Below are positions 15,378-23,732 of a DNA stretch of 32,638 nucleotides, one piece after another. A program made the translations under genes and the position numbers. The notes under the pieces were generated by a model, which saw nothing but the letters and a program-made list of their open reading frames with translations, was not told the origin of the DNA and searched no databases. The DNA is from Sphingomonadales bacterium. GTDB taxonomy: Bacteria; Pseudomonadota; Alphaproteobacteria; Sphingomonadales; Sphingomonadaceae. Position 1 is the stretch's first letter, and the number at the start of each line of letters is the position of its first letter. The DNA lies in NCBI GenBank assembly GCA_020200315.1, contig JAIVIZ010000090.1, positions 1 to 32,638 of the forward strand, in the 5' to 3' direction.

Positions 15378-18300
15378 CTAGCGCGGCGGTTGCAGCACGT
15401 ACCCAGGCGGAAGCGCCGGCACCTTCTGCGCTCTCCGCATCAATTGAGGAGCTAAGCGCCCGGGCACGATCATCCGTGCAGCAGACCCCCGCTGTTGCGC
15501 TGGCGCGGCATCGGAGGAAAAGCCCGGCGGCAGGGGAGGCGCACCGGCTTGCTTGCCCGACCCAGTGCCGGCCAGCTGCGGGAAGTCTGCGATCAGCCGA
15601 CCGCGCGCATCCTTCCGGGCATCCGTGAACGCCGACTTGATCAACTCGCTGCGCTGATCGTCGGTCATGATCTTCCACGACGGCAGCCGGATCGCCTCGC
15701 TGAGCACCTGGTGCGCACCGGCACCTGCGACGCGCTGATATTCATCGAACTGTTCAGGCGTGAGCGGCACGCGCTCACCATCGACCATCACGTTTCGCTG
15801 CGGCATCGAGACCGGAGCCCTCAGCCGAGCGACCTCCGCCCGTAACGGATCGTTGCTGACATAGGAGCCGGCAACCGGCGAGATCAGGTCCGGCCCGAAC
15901 GAGTCGCCCCGCGTCTTCGGCTGGCCCCACATATCCCGGCGAGGGGCAACGTCCCGCGACAGGAACGGCGTGCGGGCCTTGATCGCATCCATCAGCGTGC
16001 GGGCATCGCGCAGGTTCGGGTCTATCGCCTGCGCCGTCTGGTTGAGGACGGACGGCACGACAGCCGTCGCAGCGAGGTTGCGGAAATACTGCTCGCCGTA
16101 GCGGTCAGGATCGTCGAGCATCTGGAAAAAGTCGGCAGCGCCGGAGAGCCATGTCTTGCTGGTCAGGTTCTTCGCCACGCCGAGCGTGAGATGAAGGGCC
16201 AGCTTGTCGGCTTCGTGCGGCTTGGCATTGTGCCCGGCTTCAACAAAGTCGGCGGCGACGCCCGCCAGCAGCGAGAGCGGATCGAACCGCTGGTAAGACA
16301 CCCACCGATCGCCGACACGGACGCTGTAAGGCTGCCAGCCGCCTTGCTGGAGCGCGGCACGCTCACGGGGGTCAGACGGCCCGCTGCCGCTCAGCCGCCC
16401 GTGCATGGCCGCCAAGACCGCCGCTGTGGACAGGCCGGAGCCGAGGGTGATCTTGGCTAGCGCTTCATCCCGAGAACGGCCGCCAGCAGCCAGCGCAGCC
16501 CGGACCTCAGGCATTGCGATACCGAAGACCGATCGCTCGCCGGCAAACTTGACGATGTTGGCCGGGGTGCGGATGAAAGGAACAACGAGTTTGGCGCCTG
16601 GAACGAGGTTCATCACCTCAGTGAACTTCTTGCCCGCAGGCCCGAGTTCACGCTGAAACGTATAGTAACGGGCGGCATCTTCGGCCTGCTTCGCCATCTC
16701 ACCGGTCGGTGCCTTCACGAGCGCTTCGTAGCGGGCTCTGCGGTCGGCGGCGTCAGTGCCCTCGCTCATGGCTTTGCGGTAGGCCAGGGCGTGCAACTCG
16801 GCACTGGCGTTGATCGACTTCCAGAACTCGTCCGCCGCAGTCAGTGCACGGGTCGGAAAGCGCACCACCTTGCCGAATGTCCCGCCGATCGCGTCGTGGA
16901 CGCGACTTTCGACCTTGGAAATGTCGTCCGCAGCCTCGCCGGTGACGAACGCCTTCTTCGCCCGCTGGAGACCTTCTACGGACCCGTTCACCATACCAGT
17001 GATCCGACTGCCGACCTCCCCCAGATAGGAACGGTCAGCCGAGCCCGTCACCTTGCCAATGCCGGCCGTGAGCGCCTGTTCCGGCAGCGAGTAGATCGAG
17101 GTGAGAGCGTTGCCGACGAAGTTGACGACGTGCGTCTTGGGACCGCTCAGCAGCGAGTTGATCCACAGCTCGTTGAGCTTGTCGCGCCACTTCGGTTTGA
17201 GCGCCTGGGACATGAAGTGATTGGCTTGAGCAGGATCCTCCATCAGATCGACAATCTTCTGTGCCGTCTCCTCGATCGACTCCCGACCGCCAGCGCCGTT
17301 GAGGTATGCCTTGACCGCCGCGCCGCGTGCGTCACCTGCCTTCGCCAGCATCTTGAACTGCTGCAGTGCCCGACCGGCCTCAGCCGTCGCGCCGGTGACA
17401 TGCTCTTCAAGCGCGACGTGGCGCACCCACGCCTTGCGGAACGCGAGCACGTCTTCATCGCTCCCACCGATCGCTTGCTTTGCCAGTCCTGCGACGAGCT
17501 GACGGGATTTTTGGACGAGTGCTCGAACCGCATAGAGCTGCTCTGCGTTTAATGCCTGGCCTGTCTTGCGATTCAAGACTCCCCCCGGGGGCAGGCCGAG
17601 TTCGTCCGCCAGCTTGCGGGTTTCATCATTCGTGATGCGCCCGCGGCTGGCGGCATCGAATCCGCCGACGCGCTTCTGAACGTGATCAATGAGCTGGGCC
17701 ACGTCCTGCGGACTCTCCAGCCGGTCGAGATTGATGTTGCCGAGCTTGCCGCCAACGATGCGCGGCGTGTCCTCATAGGCCGATGCGGGAGCCCGGTTCG
17801 CTTCCAGATCATCGAGGGTGATATGCTGGCCGACGTCCTCCGCCAGCGGCGAGCCTTCGTCCTGTGCCCGTTCGACCGCGCCACGCTGTGCTTGTGCGTC
17901 ATGGAAGCGCGCCACTTCCTCGTAATCGTCCGGGTGGAAGTAGCGATGCGCTCCGGTGCTTTCGGTATGCAGGCGATCGATCAGATCGGCGGGCGTGGGG
18001 CGTTCCTGAAACTGCGGGAAGTAGCCTCGTTCCCACAGGGCAAGAGCGGCATCGTCCATCCCCATGCCATTGTCGTGCACCAGCTTGCCGAGGAACTGTT
18101 CATTCGAGCCGAAGTCCATCCGGCGCGGGGTGTTATCAATCCCGAGGTGGGCAAGATCGCCACCGTCATCGCGCACGCCGCCCATCGTGCGAAGCGCTTG
18201 CGTCGTGTCGAGCGGCCCACGGACATAGGCCCCGCCATTCGGCCGGCGCACGTCGAGCGTGGTAAGCTCGTCCGGTGCTTGCACGTCGCGGAATGGGCCG

Positions 18301-20333
18301 GGGTTGGCGCGCATCGCCTCTTCCAGTGAATCGACCTGATTGGCCAGGCGGGGAAGGACCGAGGACGGATCGACGCCTTCGCCCAGCTTGGCGATCTCGT
18401 CGGCACTCAACCGCTCACCCATCGGGCGTGTTGATCCGAACGGAGCATCGAGCTTGTAGCCCTCAGGCAAAGGCGGAAGCTGCGACACGTCGATGATGTC
18501 GGGCCGGCGCAGGACTGGACCCTGTAGGACGGCAGGCGCATGATCGCTGGCCATCGCAGCGGACGAGGGTTGAACCTCATAGCCGGGTGGCGGCGGCGGG
18601 GAAATATCGTCGCGCGCCGTCTGTGCCGACCTTGGAGGACCACCGTTCCCAAGGCCATTATCGACAAGAGTGCCAGCGTCGTAGCCCGCCTGCTCGGCAG
18701 TGTCGGGGACCATGCGGCCCTTGATCCAGCGATAGCCCCGCGCAGCGCCCGCGCCGAGGCCACCAAGTACAACGCCGCCAGCAGCGCCCAGCACGGTTCC
18801 ACCGAGCGCACCAGGCAGGCGATTGACAACGCCACCCTCACCAGCGCCGAACCCTGCAAGGCCACCCTCGACCGCGCCAATCCTCGCAAGCTGTCCGACC
18901 GTCCGCGCCTCGCCGGCGACGGGCACGAACAGGCCACCAGTAAGCTGCCCGCCGATCCGATAATAAGGGTGCGTATCCTCGTCGTGAGCGATGATCGCCC
19001 GATTCTGATCGATGTTGTTCCACAGCACATCGCCAAAGCGCCGATCGCTGTTCCAGACGTTCTCACGGCCGGCAGTGAGGCCGAGGGAGTCTGCGACACC
19101 GCCAACTTCATCGAGCATATTGAACGGATCGCCGAACCCGCGAGCCGTGGTTCCGAACTTGCCATCGCCCGGATCGATTGAGGGGCGCGGAGGCTGGATA
19201 TATGCCAGCGCGTCGGAACTGCCCCCGGCCTTCAGGCGAGCGGCAACGAACTTGTCCGCCGCGTCCTTGGGGACAGTGAAGCCATTCGCCTGCCCGAAGG
19301 CGATCAGGTCAGCAGCGCCGTGCTTGGGATCGTGGGCGAACTCGGCATAGGCCTTGGCGATGTCGTCGCGCAGGCCGTAATTCGGTGTGGCCTCATCACC
19401 GAAGATCGCAGTGCCGTTGCCGTAAGTACCTGGCGTTGCACCCTGCCACGGGCCATCGCCGTGGCGGAATTGCGCGGGCGTCTCGGCATTGGTCCCCTGA
19501 CCGCCGAGCCGGTTCAAACGGGCCAGACGCTCTGCTTCCATGTACGGGCTGAAGCGCGGATCGCCTTGCAGATATTGCGGCTCCGCCAGCGCGTTGCCCG
19601 AGCGCAGCAGCGACAGGGCAGGATCGTCACCGTTGCCACCAAGCGAGACGATCGGACGGCCATAGGACTGCTGCCCGTTGGCTTGCACCGGAGTGGAAGG
19701 GCCGACCTGCGAGGCAAGCGCGTTGCGGGCCTCAATGCCGAGGGGTTGCAGCGAGCCATCTGGCCGACGCCCTTGTTGGCTCAGCTCCCACGCATCGACG
19801 CCGAACAACCGGGCATTCTGACCGTTCGACAGTTGGAACGTGTCGCCGTCATGGACCGCACCCGAGGGAGCCAGCGCGCCGGGCAGGTAGTTGCCCCGCG
19901 ACAGCGAACCGCGTTGGGTAAGCTGATAACCCGGAGGGAGGGGCGGAAGGCCGGAGTTCGGCGTGCCCGGCGTTCCCGGCGCTGCGCCCCAGCCCGGTAG
20001 CTGTAGGTGGACGTGATCGCCCTCGTTCAGCACCTTTCCACCCGGCCACTGACTGGCGATTGCCAAGGCTCGTGCCTGGACATCGCTGAGTCGCATTCCA
20101 GACGTGCCGGGCGTCAGGTCAACAGCGTCGCCCCTGAGATGCAGCGAGTTGGGCGCCGGACTGTATCCTTCGGCCCGCAGCCGCTGAATATCGACAGGCG
20201 TGCGGAAGCCGTTCGTCGGGACCACGCCGGCATCGAGCAACGGCTTGAGCGGATCGCCCGAGGGTCGGGCCGACAGCGTGCCCGGCAGCCTTGGCGGAGC
20301 ATCGAGCTGAAAGCCGGGCGGCAGATTGGGCAT
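15378..20333 (-). CDS. Giant polyvalent/virion-type protein: M15 peptidase-like, thermonuclease-like, LPD38-like
   Basis: The protein is 1651 residues. Residues 35-115 resemble an M15 (D-Ala-D-Ala carboxypeptidase-type) zinc peptidase, with S-L-H65-L-R-G-D-A-V-D72 and D-H107-V-H109. Residues 155-285 resemble a staphylococcal-nuclease fold (VHDGDTFQL, N-A-R-L-F-G-V-D-A, Y-G-R-P, Y-M-E-A-E-R-L-A-R-L). About 465-535 is glycine-rich and hydrophobic. Near residue 1063 comes N-S-L-L-S-G-P-K-T-H-V-V-N and near 1250 P-F-I-R-T-P-A-N-I-V-K-F-A, typical of phage large polyvalent proteins (LPD38 as I recall it). Six copies of an L-P-P-G-Y/F motif punctuate the domains. Such proteins are packaged and injected with DNA; the peptidase could cut the cell wall and the nuclease attack DNA. 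The start overlaps the upstream stop (TGATG). Confidence 0.75.
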   Translation of the reverse strand: MPNLPPGFQLDAPPRLPGTLSARPSGDPLKPLLDAGVVPTNGFRTPVDIQRLRAEGYSPAPNSLHLRGDAVDLTPGTSGMRLSDVQARALAIASQWPGGKVLNEGDHVHLQLPGWGAAPGTPGTPNSGLPPLPPGYQLTQRGSLSRGNYLPGALAPSGAVHDGDTFQLSNGQNARLFGVDAWELSQQGRRPDGSLQPLGIEARNALASQVGPSTPVQANGQQSYGRPIVSLGGNGDDPALSLLRSGNALAEPQYLQGDPRFSPYMEAERLARLNRLGGQGTNAETPAQFRHGDGPWQGATPGTYGNGTAIFGDEATPNYGLRDDIAKAYAEFAHDPKHGAADLIAFGQANGFTVPKDAADKFVAARLKAGGSSDALAYIQPPRPSIDPGDGKFGTTARGFGDPFNMLDEVGGVADSLGLTAGRENVWNSDRRFGDVLWNNIDQNRAIIAHDEDTHPYYRIGGQLTGGLFVPVAGEARTVGQLARIGAVEGGLAGFGAGEGGVVNRLPGALGGTVLGAAGGVVLGGLGAGAARGYRWIKGRMVPDTAEQAGYDAGTLVDNGLGNGGPPRSAQTARDDISPPPPPGYEVQPSSAAMASDHAPAVLQGPVLRRPDIIDVSQLPPLPEGYKLDAPFGSTRPMGERLSADEIAKLGEGVDPSSVLPRLANQVDSLEEAMRANPGPFRDVQAPDELTTLDVRRPNGGAYVRGPLDTTQALRTMGGVRDDGGDLAHLGIDNTPRRMDFGSNEQFLGKLVHDNGMGMDDAALALWERGYFPQFQERPTPADLIDRLHTESTGAHRYFHPDDYEEVARFHDAQAQRGAVERAQDEGSPLAEDVGQHITLDDLEANRAPASAYEDTPRIVGGKLGNINLDRLESPQDVAQLIDHVQKRVGGFDAASRGRITNDETRKLADELGLPPGGVLNRKTGQALNAEQLYAVRALVQKSRQLVAGLAKQAIGGSDEDVLAFRKAWVRHVALEEHVTGATAEAGRALQQFKMLAKAGDARGAAVKAYLNGAGGRESIEETAQKIVDLMEDPAQANHFMSQALKPKWRDKLNELWINSLLSGPKTHVVNFVGNALTSIYSLPEQALTAGIGKVTGSADRSYLGEVGSRITGMVNGSVEGLQRAKKAFVTGEAADDISKVESRVHDAIGGTFGKVVRFPTRALTAADEFWKSINASAELHALAYRKAMSEGTDAADRRARYEALVKAPTGEMAKQAEDAARYYTFQRELGPAGKKFTEVMNLVPGAKLVVPFIRTPANIVKFAGERSVFGIAMPEVRAALAAGGRSRDEALAKITLGSGLSTAAVLAAMHGRLSGSGPSDPRERAALQQGGWQPYSVRVGDRWVSYQRFDPLSLLAGVAADFVEAGHNAKPHEADKLALHLTLGVAKNLTSKTWLSGAADFFQMLDDPDRYGEQYFRNLAATAVVPSVLNQTAQAIDPNLRDARTLMDAIKARTPFLSRDVAPRRDMWGQPKTRGDSFGPDLISPVAGSYVSNDPLRAEVARLRAPVSMPQRNVMVDGERVPLTPEQFDEYQRVAGAGAHQVLSEAIRLPSWKIMTDDQRSELIKSAFTDARKDARGRLIADFPQLAGTGSGKQAGAPPLPPGFSSDAAPAQQRGSAARMIVPGRLAPQLMRRAQKVPALPPGYVLQPPR

Positions 20334-20605
20334 CAGTGCCGCGCGGGCACGATGATGGGTTCGCGGCCCCTGCCGAGCATGAACGACACCGCTGAAGCGA
20401 CCACGCTCATCCCCTCGGGGCTGTCGAGCAGTGCGACGCTGTTGGTCGGCAGCCGCTCGAACGCAGCCACCACCTCATCCCATGATGCATCCAGCTTCTC
20501 GGCCAGCTGCTCGATCAACCACTTGCCGGTTACCTGCCGCCCCTCGATCAGGCCTGGCACCGTATCCTCGGGGCAGAGGCAAAGCCCGTTGAGGGGCCAG
20601 GCCAT
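20333..20605 (-). CDS. Small protein between the two large phage-like genes, function unknown
   Basis: The protein is 90 residues from the ATG at 20605 (M-A-W-P-L-N-G-L-C-L-C). This start was chosen because it overlaps the preceding stop as TGATG; a six-residue longer version is possible. It contains a helical middle (W-L-I-E-Q-L-A-E-K-L-D-A-S-W-D-E-V-V-A-A-F) and no recognised domain. Both ends overlap neighbours by one base, so it is translated as part of the same cassette. It may be an assembly helper or small structural protein of the phage-derived module; this is inference from position only. Confidence 0.65.
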   Translation of the reverse strand: MAWPLNGLCLCPEDTVPGLIEGRQVTGKWLIEQLAEKLDASWDEVVAAFERLPTNSVALLDSPEGMSVVASAVSFMLGRGREPIIVPARH

Positions 20606-21732
20606 CAACGAACCGGCACCCACCGACCACCGCGCAGGACGATCTTCTGACCGTTCGGCCCGGTCGCGGTCGCGCCATCGGCAACACCGGTCGGCCCGGA
20701 GTACCGACCGTGCGCACCGCGCATGGCCATTGCTTGCTGCTCACCCGGCGTCAGCGGTTCGCCGCGCGCGACTTTGGCGATGATCGGCGCATAGACATTG
20801 CCGGTGGTGCGCGGCGGCCCAAGCGATCCGGGAGCCGGCGGATGCATGTCGCGATAGGTTGCGGTGCCCTTCAGATCGGTGCGATTGCCAGCGCGCTGTT
20901 CTTCCAGGCTGCTGCGGTTGCCGGCGCGTTGATCTTCCAGCTTGGTCCGGTCGCCGAACCGAGCGCCTTCGAGCGTCAGCAGCCCTTGCAGCGCCGTCGG
21001 GCCGTTGTTGCGCAGGGTGTAGTCCTCCACGGCCTTGTTGTAGTCGGGCGTGCCCTCCGTGTAGCCGAGCGTGCCGGCGTAGGTCTGCGCTTCGGTTGGC
21101 GCGTCATAGACCGTGCTCGCAGTGCCGGTGATCGGGTCATACTTCACCCGGTCGTCCTTGCCGGAGAAGAACTCCGGCTTGTTGTGCTGGTAGGTGCGCT
21201 CGTCCAGTTGGTCCTGGCGGCCCTGGTCGTGCTGCATTTGTTCGATGGCGTAGTGCTGCTGCTGAAGAGCGGCCTGCCCGGCGCGCTGGTGCTGATCCTG
21301 CAGCAAGGTCACTGCGTTGCCGATCGGCCCGCCGCTGGCTGCCAACAGAGCCTGCCCGATCTGCCCGAGAGCGTTGGTCGGATTGGCGACCCGATCGAGG
21401 AAGCCCATTAAGCCGTGTTGCGGGGCGGCATGCTGGTTGAGAAGCTGGGCCAGTATCTCGCCTACGCCATGCGGCTGAACTGCGGGAGACAGTGCCGTTG
21501 TCTGCTGAGCCCCACCAGTGTCGGGATGCGGCAGCGCGAACGGCGGCGTTCCCAGCGGTGGCTTCGCTCCGTTGATCGGCACCACTGCGGCGGGCAGCGG
21601 CGCGAGCGGATCGACCGTCGGCTGATTGGGCGTCACGGCACTGCCGAACGCGTCGAGATTGGTACCAAGAGCGCCGGGCAGACGTGCCATGCCTTGGGGA
21701 GTCGGGCGGTACAGAGCGGGAGAGGCGACCAT
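20605..21732 (-). CDS. Coiled-coil phage-like structural/ejection protein candidate
   Basis: The protein is 375 residues. A proline/alanine-rich start is followed by a small-residue-rich helical segment (about 110-145, including L-G-Q-I-G-Q-A-L-L-A-A-S-G-G). Next comes a Gln-rich helix (QQQHYAIEQMQHDQGRQDQLDE), a middle domain with Y-D-P-I-T-G-T and N-K-A-V-E-D-Y, and a degenerate repeat of E-D/E-Q-R-A-G-N-R about residues 265-292. The C-terminus is basic (V-L-R-G-G-R-W-V-P-V-R). The pattern resembles internal virion or DNA-transfer proteins encoded beside giant polyvalent proteins in podoviruses. No catalytic motif is seen. It overlaps the upstream RHH gene by one base (TAATG). Confidence 0.65.
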   Translation of the reverse strand: MVASPALYRPTPQGMARLPGALGTNLDAFGSAVTPNQPTVDPLAPLPAAVVPINGAKPPLGTPPFALPHPDTGGAQQTTALSPAVQPHGVGEILAQLLNQHAAPQHGLMGFLDRVANPTNALGQIGQALLAASGGPIGNAVTLLQDQHQRAGQAALQQQHYAIEQMQHDQGRQDQLDERTYQHNKPEFFSGKDDRVKYDPITGTASTVYDAPTEAQTYAGTLGYTEGTPDYNKAVEDYTLRNNGPTALQGLLTLEGARFGDRTKLEDQRAGNRSSLEEQRAGNRTDLKGTATYRDMHPPAPGSLGPPRTTGNVYAPIIAKVARGEPLTPGEQQAMAMRGAHGRYSGPTGVADGATATGPNGQKIVLRGGRWVPVR

Positions 21733-21881
21733 TAGGCTGCCTCCAGCTCACGCCGCACAGCGGCGCGGACCAGTTCGGAGACTGTCATCGATCGATGCTC
21801 GGCTTTGGCGCGCACTTGGGCGACCAAGGCTTCATTCGCCCGAAAACGGACTAGCGTGTCATGCATTCCATGGCGCATCAT
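21732..21881 (-). CDS. Ribbon-helix-helix regulator, 49 residues
   Basis: The ATG at 21881 has a GGAGG ribosome binding site five bases upstream. The protein reads M-M-R-H-G-M-H-D-T-L-V-R-F-R-A-N, the beta-strand T-L-V-R-F-R of an RHH/CopG-type regulator. Two helices follow (EALVAQVRAKAEHRS and TVSELVRAAVRRELEA), ending E-A-A. RHH proteins dimerise and read DNA through the strand pair. Its stop overlaps the next start (TAATG), so it is the first gene of the four-gene phage-like operon and probably controls it through the palindrome upstream. No toxin partner of obvious type is next to it. Confidence 0.75.
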   Translation of the reverse strand: MMRHGMHDTLVRFRANEALVAQVRAKAEHRSMTVSELVRAAVRRELEAA

Positions 21882-21894
21882 CACCTCCGCAAAT

Positions 21895-21915
21895 TGTGGC
21901 TACAGTTATGCCACA
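21895..21915 (-). promoter_or_regulatory. Inverted repeat TGTGGC-N9-GCCACA, candidate RHH operator
   Basis: A perfect 6-bp inverted repeat with a 9-base spacer lies 14 bases upstream of the RHH start codon. This is the usual place for autoregulation by the encoded RHH dimer. Assignment is by position and symmetry only. Confidence 0.5.
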
Positions 21916-21970
21916 GCGAGAGGCGACGGGATGTTCCCGCTAAGAGACAGACGCAGGAATGGCGCGCGCG

Positions 21971-22001
21971 AAAAGGCCACCGCTCGGGGGAGCGGCGGCC
22001 T
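21971..22001 (-). terminator. Rho-independent terminator of the secreted-protein gene
   Basis: Read on the minus strand, GGCCGCCGCTC and GAGCGGTGGCC form an 11-bp stem with one mismatch around a short C-rich loop, followed by TTTT. It lies about 40 bases after the stop of the gene at 22042-22383 and separates it from the phage-like operon. Confidence 0.8.
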
Positions 22002-22041
22002 CTCTTGCTAAACCGCTGGTGCGGCCTGCCTCGCCGAAAGA

Positions 22042-22383
22042 TTACTTCTTCTGGCTGAGCATCTGCCGGTTGACGATTTGCGCCAGCGCCTGGGAACCCG
22101 ACGTCGCGGTGCAGGTCGCCGGGCCTGTGGTGGACTTCCCGAGTACCGCCGCGCTGACGCCACAAACGTTAGCGGCGATGCCGATCGGAGCTTGGACCGT
22201 GATCGGAACGCTCAGGTTGTTGAGCGCCGCGATCTGGTCGTTGTTGAGGAAATTGTTGAGCAGCGTCACGTCGCCGATAGTGACGTTGACGAGCCCGCCT
22301 TGTTGCGTCAGCTGGGCGGACGCCGGCACGGCGGAAGCGATCGCGGTGGTCGCGCCGACTGCAATCAAGATACGCTTGAACAT
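22042..22383 (-). CDS. Short secreted protein, rodlin/chaplin-reminiscent
   Basis: The ATG at 22383 gives 113 residues, with AGGAG about 8 bases upstream. A signal peptide is clear (M-F-K-R-I-L-I-A-V-G-A-T-T-A-I-A-S-A-V-P-A-S-A cut after A-S-A). The mature part has G-L-V-N-V-T-I-G-D-V-T, a leucine/asparagine-rich middle (LLNNFLNNDQIAALNNL), V-P-I-T-V-Q-A-P-I-G-I-A-A-N-V-C and P-A-T-C-T-A-T. The combination G-L-V-N-V-x-V-x-D-V-T plus A-A-N-V-C and two cysteines recalls actinobacterial rodlin/chaplin-like surface proteins. The similarity is short and by eye. It could be a surface-active or amyloid-like coat protein; function unproven. It has its own terminator. Confidence 0.7.
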   Translation of the reverse strand: MFKRILIAVGATTAIASAVPASAQLTQQGGLVNVTIGDVTLLNNFLNNDQIAALNNLSVPITVQAPIGIAANVCGVSAAVLGKSTTGPATCTATSGSQALAQIVNRQMLSQKK

Positions 22384-22598
22384 AGGAACTCTCCTGGATG
22401 TGCGGGCTGCCACACGGCCACGACCTAAAAATGGTCAGGGTTCAGGGGGCAGTATCCGGGTAACGCGCCACATCCGCAAAGGTGCGATCAATCAGGGCCA
22501 GGCGAGACCTTTGCGGGCTGAAGCACTTAACAGTCTTGAATGAGCTCGCCCGCGAGCCTGTTCAGGTTGAAACCTAGCCCTCCGACCGAAGGACGACT

Positions 22599-22793
22599 TT
22601 AAATTGCTTCCCTACTGGCACGGATTGTGAGGCCCCGAGCGCGCATGCCGGCAACTGACTCCCGGTCTCTTCGTGAGAGAACTCTCCGGATGTCGGGTGC
22701 GAGATGAGGCTCTCGACGGCCATATCGGTAAACGACGCTCTGGATAACGCGCCCGGTGGCGTCGAGCGCCTCAAGCTTGAAGATCTTCAGCAT
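22599..22793 (-). CDS. Possible small protein, doubtful
   Basis: An ATG at 22793 opens 64 residues beginning M-L-K-I-F-K-L-E-A-L-D-A-T-G-R-V-I-Q-S-V-V-Y-R-Y-G-R. The first 25 residues look protein-like (alternating hydrophobic strand pattern). The C-terminus is arginine-rich, and the ribosome binding site (GGAG, 12 bases upstream) is weak. No family is recognised. Confidence 0.3.
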   Translation of the reverse strand: MLKIFKLEALDATGRVIQSVVYRYGRREPHLAPDIRRVLSRRDRESVAGMRARGLTIRASREAI

Positions 22794-23266
22794 GGGTGAA
22801 TGCTCCATGAGATCGCGTCTCTGAAGCTTCCGCGCGCAGCCCTCCCAAGCAAGCCGCGATATGTCTGCGTTCGACGGCGGCACACTGCCACTGCAACTCG
22901 GAACCAAAATGAAAAGACTGCGCGGGTCAGGAGCGAAGTGACTGCCTGGGCGCAGGGATGCTCACGGTGCTACGTCAGGGAGCAAGGCCGACTCGCTCAT
23001 ATGAACCACGACAATCTGGCCCGGTAAGCACCTGGAAAGCTTTGGGGCGCGCAGACGGTTAGCAGCACCGCTCGCCTTTTGGAGGAGGAACGGGGCTAGG
23101 GACAGCTCAGCTTGCGTTACCTGGCTGAGCTGTCCCATTTCTCATGCGGCACTCGTACCAGAACGGCACGGGACTACTTGCACCATTCGCAAGCACGCCC
23201 GGCCAGCTGTAGATTATTCGTGCGACTCGAAAGAGTTAGCCAGCGCGTCTGTTGGGGGACAGATTG
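22794..23266. other. Non-coding stretch with one strong hairpin
   Basis: I see no supported gene in these ~470 bases. The main structure is a perfect 13-bp inverted repeat, GGGACAGCTCAGC (23099-23111) and GCTGAGCTGTCCC (23124-23136), with a 12-base loop and only a short ATTT after it. It may be a terminator or a small RNA hairpin. Confidence 0.6.
23099..23140 (+). terminator. Strong 13-bp hairpin, possible terminator
   Basis: GGGACAGCTCAGC pairs perfectly with GCTGAGCTGTCCC around TTGCGTTACCTG. The T-tract is weak (ATTTCT), and no gene clearly ends just before it, so an sRNA terminator or protein-binding palindrome is equally possible. Confidence 0.45.
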
Positions 23267-23440
23267 ATGGAAGCTGATTACGCCTATTTTCGCCGGCGCG
23301 CCTCTGACGAGAGAGAGGCTGCAATGAGGACGGCACCGTTGGCAGCTCGGTTGGCTCACCTTGAGCTTGCCAGTCGCTATGAAGACCTCGCAACCCAGAT
23401 CAAAGCCCAGATGATTAGCGATGAGGTAAGCGCAGCCTGA
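23267..23440 (+). CDS. Small conserved-looking protein, function unknown
   Basis: The ATG at 23267 gives 57 residues, preceded by GGGGGA about 8 bases upstream. The protein (M-E-A-D-Y-A-Y-F-R-R-R-A-S-D-E-R-E-A-A ... A-H-L-E-L-A-S-R-Y-E-D-L-A) is helical with the A-Y-F-x-x-R-A-x-x-E-R and H-L-E-x-A-x-R-Y-x-D-L pattern. I associate that pattern with a small uncharacterised family widespread in sphingomonads. The role is unknown. It is a single-gene unit. Confidence 0.7.
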   Translation: MEADYAYFRRRASDEREAAMRTAPLAARLAHLELASRYEDLATQIKAQMISDEVSAA

Positions 23441-23517
23441 TCCACTGAGTTGCAGTTCAGAGGCGAAACAATTGGCACCGGCTTAGCATAAGTTAGTTAA
23501 TGGTGGTCGAAGCCACC

Positions 23518-23732
23518 ATGCCAAACAGATTGTCTCCATCGCTCTAATCACCAATGAAGAGCTGGCGCTGCTGGGGCCGACATTCTCCCGAGTCTACCCG
23601 GTCGATCAGACGCCCTGCTTCGGTGCGCTGCTTGCCGCCATCGACGACGCCGATCGTGAGGTCTGGCGCGCGCGCGACGAGGCCGAAAGCTCGCAGCCGT
23701 TACTCACGCTCACGATGGCCAATCGCGCCTAA
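23518..23732 (+). pseudogene. Small ORFan with a displaced start codon
   Basis: From about 23522 to the TAA at 23730-23732 the frame reads A-K-Q-I-V-S-I-A-L-I-T-N-E-E-L-A-L-L-G, then a domain-like P-V-D-Q-T-P-C-F-G-A-L-L-A-A-I-D-D-A-D-R-E-V-W-R-A-R-D-E. It lacks an ATG/GTG/TTG in frame. An ATG at 23518 lies one frame off (ATGCCAAACAG); one extra base after it would give M-A-K-Q-I-V-S. The gene is probably real in relatives and lost its start by a one-base deletion. An ATT start at 23529 is the alternative. Confidence 0.4.
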
